From positions 434,001 through 498,000 of the forward strand of contig NZ_WJII01000001.1 of NCBI RefSeq assembly GCF_009649635.1: 64,000 bases of DNA. Direction: 5' to 3'. The translations under genes and the position numbers were made by a program. Below the pieces are notes generated by a model that searched no databases, was not told the origin of the DNA, and saw only the letters and a list, made by a program, of their open reading frames with translations. Each line of letters begins with the position of its first letter. The first letter of the stretch is position 1. Positions 16,285 through 24,808 of this stretch are shown piece by piece. Source of the stretch: Microbacterium sp. SYP-A9085 (GTDB lineage Bacteria > Actinomycetota > Actinomycetes > Actinomycetales > Microbacteriaceae).

Positions 16285-17231
16285 GCGCTCAGGGCCGTCT
16301 CGACGATAGCGGCCGAGGCGTTGACGTCCGTCATCCACAGCGGCGCGACCACCGCGCGGATGCCGCGGGCCTCGACCGCGGGGGCGAGGGCGGCGTCCTC
16401 CTCCGCCAGGACCCAGGCGTCCAGCAGCCCGCCGGCGGTGCGCGCGCCGTAGTGCGCGGCGACGGCGTCCGCGCGGGTGTCGACCCCGATCGCGGCCAGG
16501 CACACGTCGGCCATCCCGCGCACCACGTGGCCGCCGATGATCCCGGCCACCCCGACCACGCGCGCAGGGGTCTCCCGCAGCGCCGCGCGGATGCCGGGCA
16601 CGGCGAGGATCGGCCCGATCGACACGACCGGATTGGACGGGGCCAGCAGCACGACGTCGGCGCCGGCGATGGCCTCGAGCACCCCCGGGGCCGGCGTCGC
16701 CGCCTCGATCCCCGGGTTTTCGAACGCGAGCGGCGGCAGCGCGGCGCGGTGGCGGGTCCACCACTCCTGGAAGTGCATCCGCCCCTGTGCCAGCACGACC
16801 CGGGTGTCGACCTCGGCATCGGTCATCGGCAGCAGCCGGACCCCGAGCGGCCAGCGCTGCGAGAGCCGCTGCACCACCTGCGTCACGGTCAGTCCGTCGC
16901 GCAGCCACCCGGTGCGGGCCAGGTGCGTGCCGAGGTCGAGGTCGCCGAGCGTGAACCACGGCCATCCCGCACCCCACGCCTGCAGCTCCGCGTTCACGCG
17001 CTCGGTGTCACCCGCGCGTCCCCAGCCGCGGACGGTGTCGTTCTGACCGGCCAGGGCGTACAGGATCGAGTCGACGTCCGGCTGCAGCCGCACCCCGGCC
17101 AGCCACAGGTCGTCGCCGGTGTTGACGACGACGGTCGCCTCTGGCGCACCCCGCCGGGACAGCGCCGCGCGGACGCCGAGCGTGAACTTCGCGCCGCCGA
17201 CGCCTCCGGCCAGCACGACGACGGATGTCAT
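16281..17231 (-). CDS. fbiA: CofD/FbiA, 2-phospho-L-lactate (or enolpyruvyl) transferase
   Basis: This 316-residue protein begins VVVLAGGVGGAKF, the nucleotide-binding start typical of CofD, followed by VNTGDDLWLAG and APSNPVVSIGPIL. It transfers the activated phospho-C3 unit from the GDP derivative made by CofC onto Fo, giving the F420 core. It is encoded opposite to cofC and overlaps it by four bases. No FbiB glutamate ligase was seen in this window. The ATG start follows two hairpins at 17261-17350. Confidence 0.92.
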   Translation of the reverse strand: MTSVVVLAGGVGGAKFTLGVRAALSRRGAPEATVVVNTGDDLWLAGVRLQPDVDSILYALAGQNDTVRGWGRAGDTERVNAELQAWGAGWPWFTLGDLDLGTHLARTGWLRDGLTVTQVVQRLSQRWPLGVRLLPMTDAEVDTRVVLAQGRMHFQEWWTRHRAALPPLAFENPGIEAATPAPGVLEAIAGADVVLLAPSNPVVSIGPILAVPGIRAALRETPARVVGVAGIIGGHVVRGMADVCLAAIGVDTRADAVAAHYGARTAGGLLDAWVLAEEDAALAPAVEARGIRAVVAPLWMTDVNASAAIVETALSA

Positions 17232-17260
17232 GGTTCGAGATTATCCGTTCGCATCACGGT

Positions 17261-17350
17261 CCTCGGCTCGGCCGAGGGGATCGGCCGGAGCGAGGGCGGA
17301 ATCGGGCCGCGGCATCCTCTGCTCGGCCATTCTCCTCGGCGCGGCCGAGG
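17261..17350. repeat. Pair of near-identical hairpins between cofD and hemD
   Basis: CCTCGGctcgGCCGAGG (17261-17277) and CCTCGGCgcgGCCGAGG (17334-17350) are two copies of nearly the same palindrome. They sit in a 140-base gap with no gene, downstream of hemD and upstream of cofD on the minus strand. They may be terminators for hemD or paired operator sites for cofD. Confidence 0.5.
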
Positions 17351-17371
17351 GTCACGCCCGGGCGCGAGGGC

Positions 17372-18184
17372 TCAGAAGTGGAATTCGTCGGCCGCGTGCG
17401 GCAGCGGGAACCCGGACACCGCGTCGATGAGGGCGTCGACGGTCTGCTTGGGCGCGACGACGTCCACATTCAGGCCGACCTTGCGGGCGTCCTTCGCGGT
17501 GCGCGGGCCGATGGCGGCGATCACGGTGGTCTCGGGGATGTCGCTGAACTGCTCGCGCACCTGTTGGGCGACGGATCCGCTGGTGACGAGGATCGCGTTG
17601 ATCCGGCCGTTCGCGACGTCGCGGGCGATCCGCTCGGTGACCGGCACGCCGACGGTGCGGTACGCGACGACCGAGCGCACGTCGTGACCGGCCGCGATGA
17701 GCCGCTTGGTGAGGACGGGCTTGGCGATCTCGCTGCGCAGCGTGAGGATGCGCCGCGGCTCGCCCTCGAGGGCGACCATCTCGTCGGCCATGCCGGCGGC
17801 GGAGTTGTCCTTCTCGGGCACCAGGTCGACCCGGTAGCCGACGGCCTGCAGCGCCGCGGCGGTGGTCTCGCCGACGGCCGCCACCCTCGTGGTCGCAGGG
17901 ATGATGGCGCGGTACGCGAACAGCACGTCCACCGTGGTCGCGCTCGTGAGCGTCAACCAGTCGAACGTGCCGGCGGCGAGGTCGGCGAGCGCCTTCTCGA
18001 GGGCGGTCAGGTCCTCGGTGGGCGCGAAGTTGATGAGAGGGGCCACGACCGGGACGGCGCCCTGTGTCCGCAGCGTCGCCGCCACCGAGTCGCCCCATGG
18101 ACCGCCCCGGGGAACGAGCACGCGCCACCCTGCCAAGGGCTTGGCGCTGGCGTCATCGGGATGCGATGTGGCGATTGTCATCAT
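17372..18184 (-). CDS. hemD: Uroporphyrinogen-III synthase (HemD)
   Basis: This 270-residue protein has the HemD bilobed layout: N-terminal LAGWRVLVPRGGPWG, central WLTLTSATTVDVLF, VAAVGETTAAAL, then ILVTSGSVAQQV and VIAAIGPRTAKDA. It cyclises hydroxymethylbilane to uroporphyrinogen III in heme synthesis. Start is placed at the ATGATG pair (18184/18181); an ATG at 18229 is possible but adds residues outside the family. It is apart from the usual hemACL cluster, but a second heme gene (hemY) is 1.3 kb away. Confidence 0.85.
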   Translation of the reverse strand: MMTIATSHPDDASAKPLAGWRVLVPRGGPWGDSVAATLRTQGAVPVVAPLINFAPTEDLTALEKALADLAAGTFDWLTLTSATTVDVLFAYRAIIPATTRVAAVGETTAAALQAVGYRVDLVPEKDNSAAGMADEMVALEGEPRRILTLRSEIAKPVLTKRLIAAGHDVRSVVAYRTVGVPVTERIARDVANGRINAILVTSGSVAQQVREQFSDIPETTVIAAIGPRTAKDARKVGLNVDVVAPKQTVDALIDAVSGFPLPHAADEFHF

Positions 18185-18382
18185 GTGGTGTTCGGGGTTC
18201 GGTGTCGGTGTCCACGTCGGCCGCCCCACGTTCGAGCAGCCGACAGGCGTCTTCCACCCGGCGCGCGCAACGCGCGTTTCGGGTTCGCGCCGTCGGCAGC
18301 ACTCGCACCATTGCCACTGCCTGACCTCTGAGCATACCCCGCGCGGCTGGATGCTGCGTCCGCGCCCGGTTTGCGGGCGGCC
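18185..18382. other. Gene-free stretch upstream of hemD
   Basis: No supported frame lies in these 198 bases between the end of the DUF3618 gene and the start of hemD, both on the minus strand. It is likely to carry the hemD promoter. No clear motif was identified. Confidence 0.4.
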
Positions 18383-18661
18383 TCAGCGGGTGTAGAGCCG
18401 CACCACACCCCACACGGCGCCGCCGATGGCCGCCGCCGCACCGACCACGGCCAGCACCGCCATCCCGGGGTTGCGCCGCGCGAACGACTGCGCGCGGGCG
18501 ATGCCCCGCTCGGTGGCGCCGGCCATACGCTTGGGGATGTTCGCCTTCACCTCGATGGCGGCCAGGGCAGCCTTCAGTTCGGCGCGCGCCTTTTCGACGG
18601 GGTCGTCGATCCCCACCGGCACCGCGGTGCGCGGGACGGGGACATCGGTGTCAGAACTCAT
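18383..18661 (-). CDS. DUF3618-like membrane protein
   Basis: This 92-residue protein has a central amphipathic region (PVEKARAELKAALAAIEVKANIPKRM) and one C-terminal membrane helix (about residues 62-85), the layout of DUF3618 proteins. Start at ATG 18661 has AAGGA eight bases upstream, whereas ATG 18670 has none. It overlaps the end of the Holin-X gene, so the YtxH, Holin-X and DUF3618 genes form one operon. The function is unknown and probably concerns the envelope. Confidence 0.72.
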   Translation of the reverse strand: MSSDTDVPVPRTAVPVGIDDPVEKARAELKAALAAIEVKANIPKRMAGATERGIARAQSFARRNPGMAVLAVVGAAAAIGGAVWGVVRLYTR

Positions 18662-19082
18662 CGGCGACATCCTTCACGATCTTCACGTCCCGGGCGGCGG
18701 CCGCCGCGGGGTTCTCGCGCCGCGTGAGCCTGCGGAAGCGCAGGATGCCCAGCAGCGCGAAGAAGGCGGCGATCACGAGCACGATTCCGAACACGACCAG
18801 CGCCGACAGCCAGACCGGCCACCAGGACGACAGTCCGGCGATGATGAACGTGAGCAGGGCCGGCACCGACCAGAACAGGAAGATCAGCCCGACGGCCATC
18901 CAGCCCGCGCCGATCCCGGCATCCTTCGCCGTCTTTCCCACCCATGCCTTCGCGGCGCCGATCTCCGCCACGATGAGGTTGCGGATGAGCTCGGGCAGTT
19001 CGCCGACGAGCGTCAGGAAGCCGTCGTCGGCACGATCGCGGAACGCCCATGCACGGCCCTGGGACCCGCGTGGTGCGGCCAT
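18651..19082 (-). CDS. Actinobacterial Holin-X / phage-holin-family membrane protein
   Basis: This 143-residue protein has two strong membrane helices (about 60-85 and 90-115) after an amphipathic N-terminal region (DDGFLTLVGELPELIRNLIVAEI), matching the PF07332 family. Despite the family name it is a common chromosomal envelope protein in actinobacteria, not evidence of a prophage. It follows the YtxH gene by 1 base and overlaps the DUF3618 gene. Confidence 0.75.
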   Translation of the reverse strand: MAAPRGSQGRAWAFRDRADDGFLTLVGELPELIRNLIVAEIGAAKAWVGKTAKDAGIGAGWMAVGLIFLFWSVPALLTFIIAGLSSWWPVWLSALVVFGIVLVIAAFFALLGILRFRRLTRRENPAAAAARDVKIVKDVADEF

Positions 19083-19083
19083 C

Positions 19084-19368
19084 TCAGCTCCCGTCGCGGT
19101 CGCGGACCGGGTCCTGGGCGCGGGAATCCTGGCCGCGGGAGCTTGCCGCGCGGGTGATCTTCACGGCACCGTCCCAGAGCGCGGTGGGCAGGGCCATCGC
19201 GGCCATCCGGCCGGCGTCCTTGACCTTGTCGACCTGCTTCTGCACCGCCGGCTGGTTCCAGATCCTCTCGGCCTGCTCCTTGATCTGCTCGTAACGCTCC
19301 CGTCCTGCGCGCGTGCCCAGGACGTAGCCGGCGGCGAGCCCGATCGCCAGTCCGATTTTTCCCCTCAT
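19084..19368 (-). CDS. YtxH-like small membrane protein
   Basis: This 94-residue protein starts MRGKIGLAIGLAAGYVLGTRAGRERY, the glycine-rich membrane helix followed by basic residues typical of YtxH-type stress proteins, then a helical cytoplasmic tail. It is first in the three-gene envelope operon. GAGGAG lies seven bases before the ATG. A small CAGGGT-A-ACCCTG palindrome lies at 19397-19409 upstream and may be regulatory. Confidence 0.72.
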   Translation of the reverse strand: MRGKIGLAIGLAAGYVLGTRAGRERYEQIKEQAERIWNQPAVQKQVDKVKDAGRMAAMALPTALWDGAVKITRAASSRGQDSRAQDPVRDRDGS

Positions 19369-19445
19369 CGGATCTCCTCACCTAGTCGGTCTTCCCCAGG
19401 GTAACCCTGTATGCCATTTCCGGCATCCACTTGCGATGCGGCCGA

Positions 19446-20864
19446 TCAGTCGCTAAAGAGCGCCCGCCGACGCAGGCGGTCGGCGGTCGCCGCCGCGTCG
19501 TCCGCGACCTGAGCGAGCCCGCTTCCCGACAGCCAGGCCCCGGTCGCGGCCAGGCGTGGAACGGCTTCGATGGCGTTGCGCCCCTGCGTGGCCAGCCGGC
19601 GGCGTCCGGTCACCGCGTGGGACGGCGCAAGCGTGAACCGCGCCCGATGCGCGGCACGGACCCGCTCGATGGCGACGCCGAACAGGGAGGCCGCCTCGGT
19701 CGCGGCCATCTCGGTCGCCGCGGCGTCGTCGAGGTCCGCGGTGGCGGGCGCGGTATCGGGCCCGCCGAACGCTATCCGGACCACGTGCCGGCCGTCGCCG
19801 ATGCCCCACTTCGCCGTCAGATGCAGCGCCGCGGCGGCGGCGCGGGATCCCGGCAGCGCGAGCGCCTCGGCCCCGCGCGGATGCGCGTCCAGGCCCGGCG
19901 CGTCCACGACGAGTGTCACGGTCTCGATCGGGATGCCGCCGGACGGCGCGGTGTCGAGCGTCGGCACGACGGGGTTCAGCAGGGCGCGGGCGGATGCCTC
20001 GGGCGTGGCGACGATCACGGCGTCCGCCTCGAGGTCCTCGTCCACGGCGCGCACTGTCCACCGGTCGCCTGGCGGCTCGAGGGCGGACACGGATGTCGCG
20101 ACGCGGATCTCGGCGCCCGCGGCGCGCAGCTGCGCCTCGAGTGCGTCCACCAGGCGCGACATCCCGCCCTCCACCGACCGGATCGCGGATCCCCCGCGCT
20201 GTGCGCGCAGTGTCGCGACCGCCCCGGACAGCGATCCGGTGCGGGTGAGCGCGGCGTTCAGCCCCGGCGCGGCCGCGTCGACGTCGATGTCGTCGGGCTC
20301 GGCGCCGTACACGCCGACGGCGAGCGGGGCGACCAGCCGGTCCAGGACCTTCTGCCCCATCCGGGTGCGCACGAGCACGGACAGCCGCCGCTCGTGTCCG
20401 ATCGTCAGCGGCGGCCGCAGCCGGTCGAGGTAGGCGCGCCACGTGCCACCGGTGCCGAGGATCGCCTGGGCCTCGTGGCCGAACATGTTCTCGGGAATGC
20501 CGAGGAGAGTGTCCTCCGGCAGCGGCGCGGCATCCTCCCCACCGCCGGTGCCGACGACCCACCGGGTCTCGGTGGCCGGGGCGATCAGGGCGCCGGCGAG
20601 CCCGAGCTCGTCGACGAGCCGGGCCAGCCTGCCGCGGCTCGCGAAGCAGTCGGCGCCGGTGTCGACGCGGATGCCGTCCAGCTCCACGGTGGACACCGTG
20701 CCGCCGAGACGCCCGGATGTCTCGAAGACCGTGACTTGGAGCCCGACCTTCGTGCACTCCAGGGCTGCCACCAGGCCCGCGATGCCCCCGCCGATCACGG
20801 CCACGCGCACGCGGCCGGCCTGGTCGGCGAGCTCATCCAGCGGGACGTGGTCGTTCGGGCTCAC
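19446..20864 (-). CDS. hemY: Protoporphyrinogen/coproporphyrinogen III oxidase (HemY type)
   Basis: This 472-residue FAD enzyme has the dinucleotide motif VIGGGIAGLVAALE, the GGTVSTVELDGIRVDTGADCF segment and a C-terminal AWLSGSGLAQVADDA motif, all typical of HemY/CgoX. In actinobacteria these usually oxidise coproporphyrinogen III in the coproporphyrin-dependent heme route. The GTG start has GGAGG upstream. The DUF3618/Holin-X/YtxH genes lie between it and hemD. Confidence 0.85.
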   Translation of the reverse strand: MSPNDHVPLDELADQAGRVRVAVIGGGIAGLVAALECTKVGLQVTVFETSGRLGGTVSTVELDGIRVDTGADCFASRGRLARLVDELGLAGALIAPATETRWVVGTGGGEDAAPLPEDTLLGIPENMFGHEAQAILGTGGTWRAYLDRLRPPLTIGHERRLSVLVRTRMGQKVLDRLVAPLAVGVYGAEPDDIDVDAAAPGLNAALTRTGSLSGAVATLRAQRGGSAIRSVEGGMSRLVDALEAQLRAAGAEIRVATSVSALEPPGDRWTVRAVDEDLEADAVIVATPEASARALLNPVVPTLDTAPSGGIPIETVTLVVDAPGLDAHPRGAEALALPGSRAAAAALHLTAKWGIGDGRHVVRIAFGGPDTAPATADLDDAAATEMAATEAASLFGVAIERVRAAHRARFTLAPSHAVTGRRRLATQGRNAIEAVPRLAATGAWLSGSGLAQVADDAAATADRLRRRALFSD

Positions 20865-20899
20865 GCCTCCATCCTCCCATTCCGCCGTAGCATCGACGT

Positions 20900-21397
20900 G
20901 TGACCGGCTTCGTCTTCAACCCGACGCGAGGCGACGCGGCGGCGGCCGCCGACGACATGGCTCCCCGCGACCTGGTGGACCGCCCCGACATGTTCGGCCG
21001 CTGGGGCAAGCCGATGCGGGCCGCCGCCGGCATCGACCCGGCCGATGCCCGCTTCATCGCCGCCAACCTGCAGCACTGGGTCGCCAACGCCATCCGCGAG
21101 GAAGTGCTCATGCGGCGCACGAATCTCGCGACCCTGCTGCCCACGCTCGCGGTGACCTCGCCGGAGATGACGCTCGACCGCGTCTCGCGGCTGCAGCACG
21201 GCGACGAACCGATGCGCCTGGCCGACCTGCTGGTGTGGGCGCGGACGTTCGACGCCGTGCGCGACATCCTCACCTCCGCGTTCGGCGACGCGACCCGCGC
21301 GCCGGTGTCCACGACGCCGCCGGCGGAGGGCGGCATGGGACCGATCGTGACGACCGGGATGGCCCGCAGGCGGGCGGCTACTGCAGAGCCGACGTGA
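20900..21397 (+). CDS. Hypothetical protein, 165 residues
   Basis: I do not recognise this family. The protein is soluble and mostly helical, with MFGRWGKPMRAAAGIDPADARFIAANLQHWVANAIREE in the first half and a low-complexity tail. The start is GTG. It is divergent from hemY (35-base gap) and its 3-prime end overlaps the end of the convergent cls gene by 20 bases. Confidence 0.55.
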   Translation: MTGFVFNPTRGDAAAAADDMAPRDLVDRPDMFGRWGKPMRAAAGIDPADARFIAANLQHWVANAIREEVLMRRTNLATLLPTLAVTSPEMTLDRVSRLQHGDEPMRLADLLVWARTFDAVRDILTSAFGDATRAPVSTTPPAEGGMGPIVTTGMARRRAATAEPT

Positions 21398-22838
21398 GCC
21401 GGGCGAGGTTGTCGAGCACGGTGGAGCGCAGCGGCTGCTGACGCCATTCCTCGAGCGTCAGCTCGCGGCTGAGCCGCCGGTACTTCTCCTCGATCAGGCG
21501 CATCTCGGCGACGAACTCCTCGCCGCGCACGAGCATCGATATCTCCAGGTTCAGACCGAACGAGCGCATGTCCATGTTGCTGGATCCGATGATGGCGACC
21601 TCGTCGTCGATCGTCATCGACTTGGAGTGGAGGATGAACGGCTTCCGGTACATCCAGATCTTCACCCCGGCCCGCAGCAGCGCCTCATAGTAGCTGCGCT
21701 GCGCGTGGTAGACCACGGCCTGGTCGCCCTCTTCGGACACGAAGAGCTCGACCTGCAGGCCGCGGTGACACGCGGTGGTCACCGCGAGCAGCAGCGCCTC
21801 GTCGGGCACGAAGTACGGGCTGACGATGATGATCCTGCGCTGCGCGTAATAGAGCAGGGCGAGGAACAGCCTCAGGTTGTTGTCGAACCGGAACCCGGGG
21901 CCGCTGGGCACTATCTGACAGTCCAGGTCGCCCCGGGACGGCGGCGGGATCTCGAACAGCTTGATCTCGTCCTCGAGCGTCTCGCCGGTCTCGCTGTACC
22001 AGTCGGACAGGAACACGGCGCCGATGGAGGCCACGACCGGGCCCTGGACGCGCACCATGAGGTCGACCCAGTGCAGGCCGCGGCGGATGTTCCTGCGCAG
22101 GTTGTACGTCGAGTCGATGACGTTCTGCGATCCCATGAACGCCGTCTCGCCGTCCACGACCAGCAGCTTGCGGTGGTTGCGCAGGTCGGGCCGCTGATAC
22201 TTCCCGCGCAGCGGCTGCACCGGCAGCATCAGCCGCCAGCGCGCCCCCATCGCCGTGAGCCGCTTCAGCGTGCGCCGGTAGTACGGCTTGCCGCGGTTGG
22301 CCCAGTGGTCCAGCAGCACGCGCACCACCACGCCGCGCCGGGCGACCTCTTCCAGCGCCTGGAAGAAGTCCTCGGTCGTGGCATCCGTCAGAAGGATGTA
22401 GAACTCGACGTGCACGTACTTCTTCGCGCCGCGGATCGCGGCCGCCATAGCGGCAAGGCTCTCGGCATACTCCGAGATGAGGTGCGCCTCGTTGTCGCCG
22501 GCCAGCGGCATCGAGCCGAGCTTGCGGTTCATCCTCACCATCGTGGTGAACCAGTCCGGGGCGTGCGGGCGCAGCGACCCGAAGTCCAGGTGCGAGCTGG
22601 TCTCGTGGATGTAGTCGTTGATGGCGTCCTGCTTGCGGCGGCGCTTGCGCGGCAGACGCGGCGTGCCGATCAGCAGGAAGAGGAACACGCCGATGAAGGG
22701 GATGAAGTAGATCGCCAGCAGCCACGCCATGGCCGCGGTGGGGCGCCGGTTGCGGGGCACGACGATGATCGCCGCGATCCGGATCGCGATGTCGACGACC
22801 AGGATGGCGATCGGCCACCACGTCAGGATGAGCGACAT
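21378..22838 (-). CDS. cls: Cardiolipin synthase
   Basis: This 486-residue membrane enzyme joins two phosphatidylglycerol molecules (or uses CDP-diacylglycerol) to make cardiolipin. It has two N-terminal membrane helices (about 5-25 and 38-60) and two phospholipase-D HKD motifs: HRKLLVVDGETAFMGSQN from His222 and HSKSMTIDDEVAIIGSSN from His404. Both are intact. Start ATG 22838 has AAGGGG upstream, and the frame runs far past it without homology. Confidence 0.92.
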   Translation of the reverse strand: MSLILTWWPIAILVVDIAIRIAAIIVVPRNRRPTAAMAWLLAIYFIPFIGVFLFLLIGTPRLPRKRRRKQDAINDYIHETSSHLDFGSLRPHAPDWFTTMVRMNRKLGSMPLAGDNEAHLISEYAESLAAMAAAIRGAKKYVHVEFYILLTDATTEDFFQALEEVARRGVVVRVLLDHWANRGKPYYRRTLKRLTAMGARWRLMLPVQPLRGKYQRPDLRNHRKLLVVDGETAFMGSQNVIDSTYNLRRNIRRGLHWVDLMVRVQGPVVASIGAVFLSDWYSETGETLEDEIKLFEIPPPSRGDLDCQIVPSGPGFRFDNNLRLFLALLYYAQRRIIIVSPYFVPDEALLLAVTTACHRGLQVELFVSEEGDQAVVYHAQRSYYEALLRAGVKIWMYRKPFILHSKSMTIDDEVAIIGSSNMDMRSFGLNLEISMLVRGEEFVAEMRLIEEKYRRLSRELTLEEWRQQPLRSTVLDNLARLTSALQ

Positions 22839-22926
22839 CCGGCGGTCCCCTTCCCCCGAAACCTCGCTCCAGCGTAGTGGGGGCGTCCGCAGCCCGGCGA
22901 ACCCGAGCGAGCGGGCGGGTCGGGCC

Positions 22927-23148
22927 TCAGCGGCCGGCGGCGGAGGACGCCTGACCGGAGCCGGTCGCGTCGGGCGTGAGCGCCGGCGGCAGACCGCGCC
23001 GGGCGCGCTCCTCGGCCTCGATCTTCGCGTAGACGCGGCGCTCGTTGCGGTCCATGTGGACGACCGCGCGAAGGATGAACAGGAACAGCCCCAGCACCAC
23101 GATGGTCGGGATGATCGACCAGAACGCGGCGACCCAGAAGTTGTCCAT
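22927..23148 (-). CDS. Small membrane protein, 73 residues
   Basis: One N-terminal membrane helix (about residues 8-30) is followed by a charged helical segment HMDRNERRVYAKIEAEERARRGLPP. It lies 40 bases downstream of lysS on the same strand. Similar small proteins next to lysS are common in this group, but the role is unknown. Confidence 0.6.
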   Translation of the reverse strand: MDNFWVAAFWSIIPTIVVLGLFLFILRAVVHMDRNERRVYAKIEAEERARRGLPPALTPDATGSGQASSAAGR

Positions 23149-23188
23149 GCCCCCATGGTACCGGCGGCCAATCGGCGTCGGCTGTGGG

Positions 23189-24709
23189 CTACTTGACCAG
23201 CGGGAACAGGATCGTCTCGCGGATCCCGAGCCCCGTGATCGCCATCAGCAGGCGATCGATGCCCATGCCCATGCCGCCCATCGGCGGCATCCCGTGCTCC
23301 ATCGCCCGCAGGAAGTCCTCGTCGATGCGCATCGCCTCGAGGTCGCCGGCGGCGGCCAGCGTCGCCTGCGCGACGAACCGCTCCCGCTGGATCACGGGGT
23401 CGATGAGCTCGGAGTACCCGGTGGCCAGCTCGAACCCGCGCACGTAGAGGTCCCACTTCTCGACGACGCCGGGGGTCGAGCGGTGCTCGCGCACCAGCGG
23501 GCTGGTATCGACGGGAAAGTCCATCACGAACGTGGGCCGGGTCAGCGACCCCTTCACGAAGTGCTCCCACAGCTCCTCCACCCACTTGCCGTGGGTGGGG
23601 TGCGGCGGCTCGGCGACGCCTTCCCGGGCGGCCAGCGCGCGCAGGTCGTCGACGGATGTCTGCGGGGTGATCGTGACGCCGGATGCCGCGGACAGCGACG
23701 CGTACATCGAGATGCGGTCCCACTGTCCACCGAGGTCGTACACGGTGCCGTCGGCCCAGGTCACGGTCGTGGAGCCGGCGACCGCGATCGCCGCGTTCTG
23801 GATGAGCTCCTGGGTGAGGTCGGCGATCCCGTTGTAGTCGCTGTAGGCCTGGTAGGCCTCCAGCATCGCGAACTCGGGGCTGTGCGTGGAGTCGGCGCCC
23901 TCGTTGCGGAAGTTGCGGTTTATCTCGTAGACCCGGTCGATGCCGCCGACCGCCGCGCGCTTCAGGTACAGCTCGGGGGCGATGCGCAGGTACAGCTCGG
24001 CGTCGAAAGCGTTCGAATGCGTGACGAACGGGCGGGCGGAGGCGCCGCCGTGCTGGATCTGCAGCATCGGGGTCTCGACCTCGATGAACTCATGCTCGGC
24101 GAACGTGCGACGCAGGCTCGCGTTCACCTGCGCGCGGGCGCGGACGGTGTGCCGCGCCTGATCGCGGACAATGAGATCGAGGAAGCGGCTGCGGACGCGA
24201 CCCTCCTCGCTGAGCTCGGTGTACAGATTCGGCAGCGGCAGCAGCGCCTTGGACGCCATGGCCCAGTGGGCGACCATGATCGACAGCTCGCCGCGCCGGC
24301 TAGAGATCACCTCGCCCCGCACATACACGTGGTCGCCGAGGTCGACGAGCTCCTTCCAGCGCTGCAGCGAGTCCTCGCCGACCCCAGCGAGCGAGACCAT
24401 GGCCTGGATGCGGCTGCCGTCGCCGGACTGCAGCGACGCGAAGCACAGCTTGCCGGTGTTGCGGCTGAACACGACGCGGCCGGCGACCGCGGCGATGACG
24501 CCGGTCTCGGCGCCGGGCTCGAGGTCCGGGAACCGCGTCCGCAGGGAGGGGATCGTGTCGGTGATCGGCACGGTGACCGGATACGCGCCGCCGGCGGCAT
24601 CCGCGCGCTCGGCGATGAGCCGCTCCCGCTTGGCCATGCGCACAGCCTTCTGCTCGATGACATCCTCATCGGAGGCGTCGGCGGGCGCGGATACGGGGGT
24701 GTCGGTCAT
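23189..24709 (-). CDS. lysS: Lysyl-tRNA synthetase, class II
   Basis: This 506-residue enzyme charges tRNA-Lys. It has an N-terminal OB-fold anticodon-binding domain (about 75-180) and a class II core with motif 2 RNFRNEGADSTHSPEF and motif 3 GMGMGIDRLLM. Length matches bacterial LysS. The ATG at 24709 has GAGGAG nine bases upstream; the longer frame to 24826 lacks homology. It is divergent from the phosphoesterase gene. Confidence 0.96.
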   Translation of the reverse strand: MTDTPVSAPADASDEDVIEQKAVRMAKRERLIAERADAAGGAYPVTVPITDTIPSLRTRFPDLEPGAETGVIAAVAGRVVFSRNTGKLCFASLQSGDGSRIQAMVSLAGVGEDSLQRWKELVDLGDHVYVRGEVISSRRGELSIMVAHWAMASKALLPLPNLYTELSEEGRVRSRFLDLIVRDQARHTVRARAQVNASLRRTFAEHEFIEVETPMLQIQHGGASARPFVTHSNAFDAELYLRIAPELYLKRAAVGGIDRVYEINRNFRNEGADSTHSPEFAMLEAYQAYSDYNGIADLTQELIQNAAIAVAGSTTVTWADGTVYDLGGQWDRISMYASLSAASGVTITPQTSVDDLRALAAREGVAEPPHPTHGKWVEELWEHFVKGSLTRPTFVMDFPVDTSPLVREHRSTPGVVEKWDLYVRGFELATGYSELIDPVIQRERFVAQATLAAAGDLEAMRIDEDFLRAMEHGMPPMGGMGMGIDRLLMAITGLGIRETILFPLVK

Positions 24710-24808
24710 GCGGCAGGGCTCCTCGGGAAAGACGCGGTCCAGTCTATCGGCGCGGCGCGGGGTGCCCGGAGAGAGCCGGCGGCGCGACACTGGTAGCGGA
24801 GGCAATGC

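Noticed and set aside
18651..19082. Holin gene as evidence for a prophage
   Set aside because: The PF07332 family is a normal actinobacterial envelope protein, and no phage genes are nearby.
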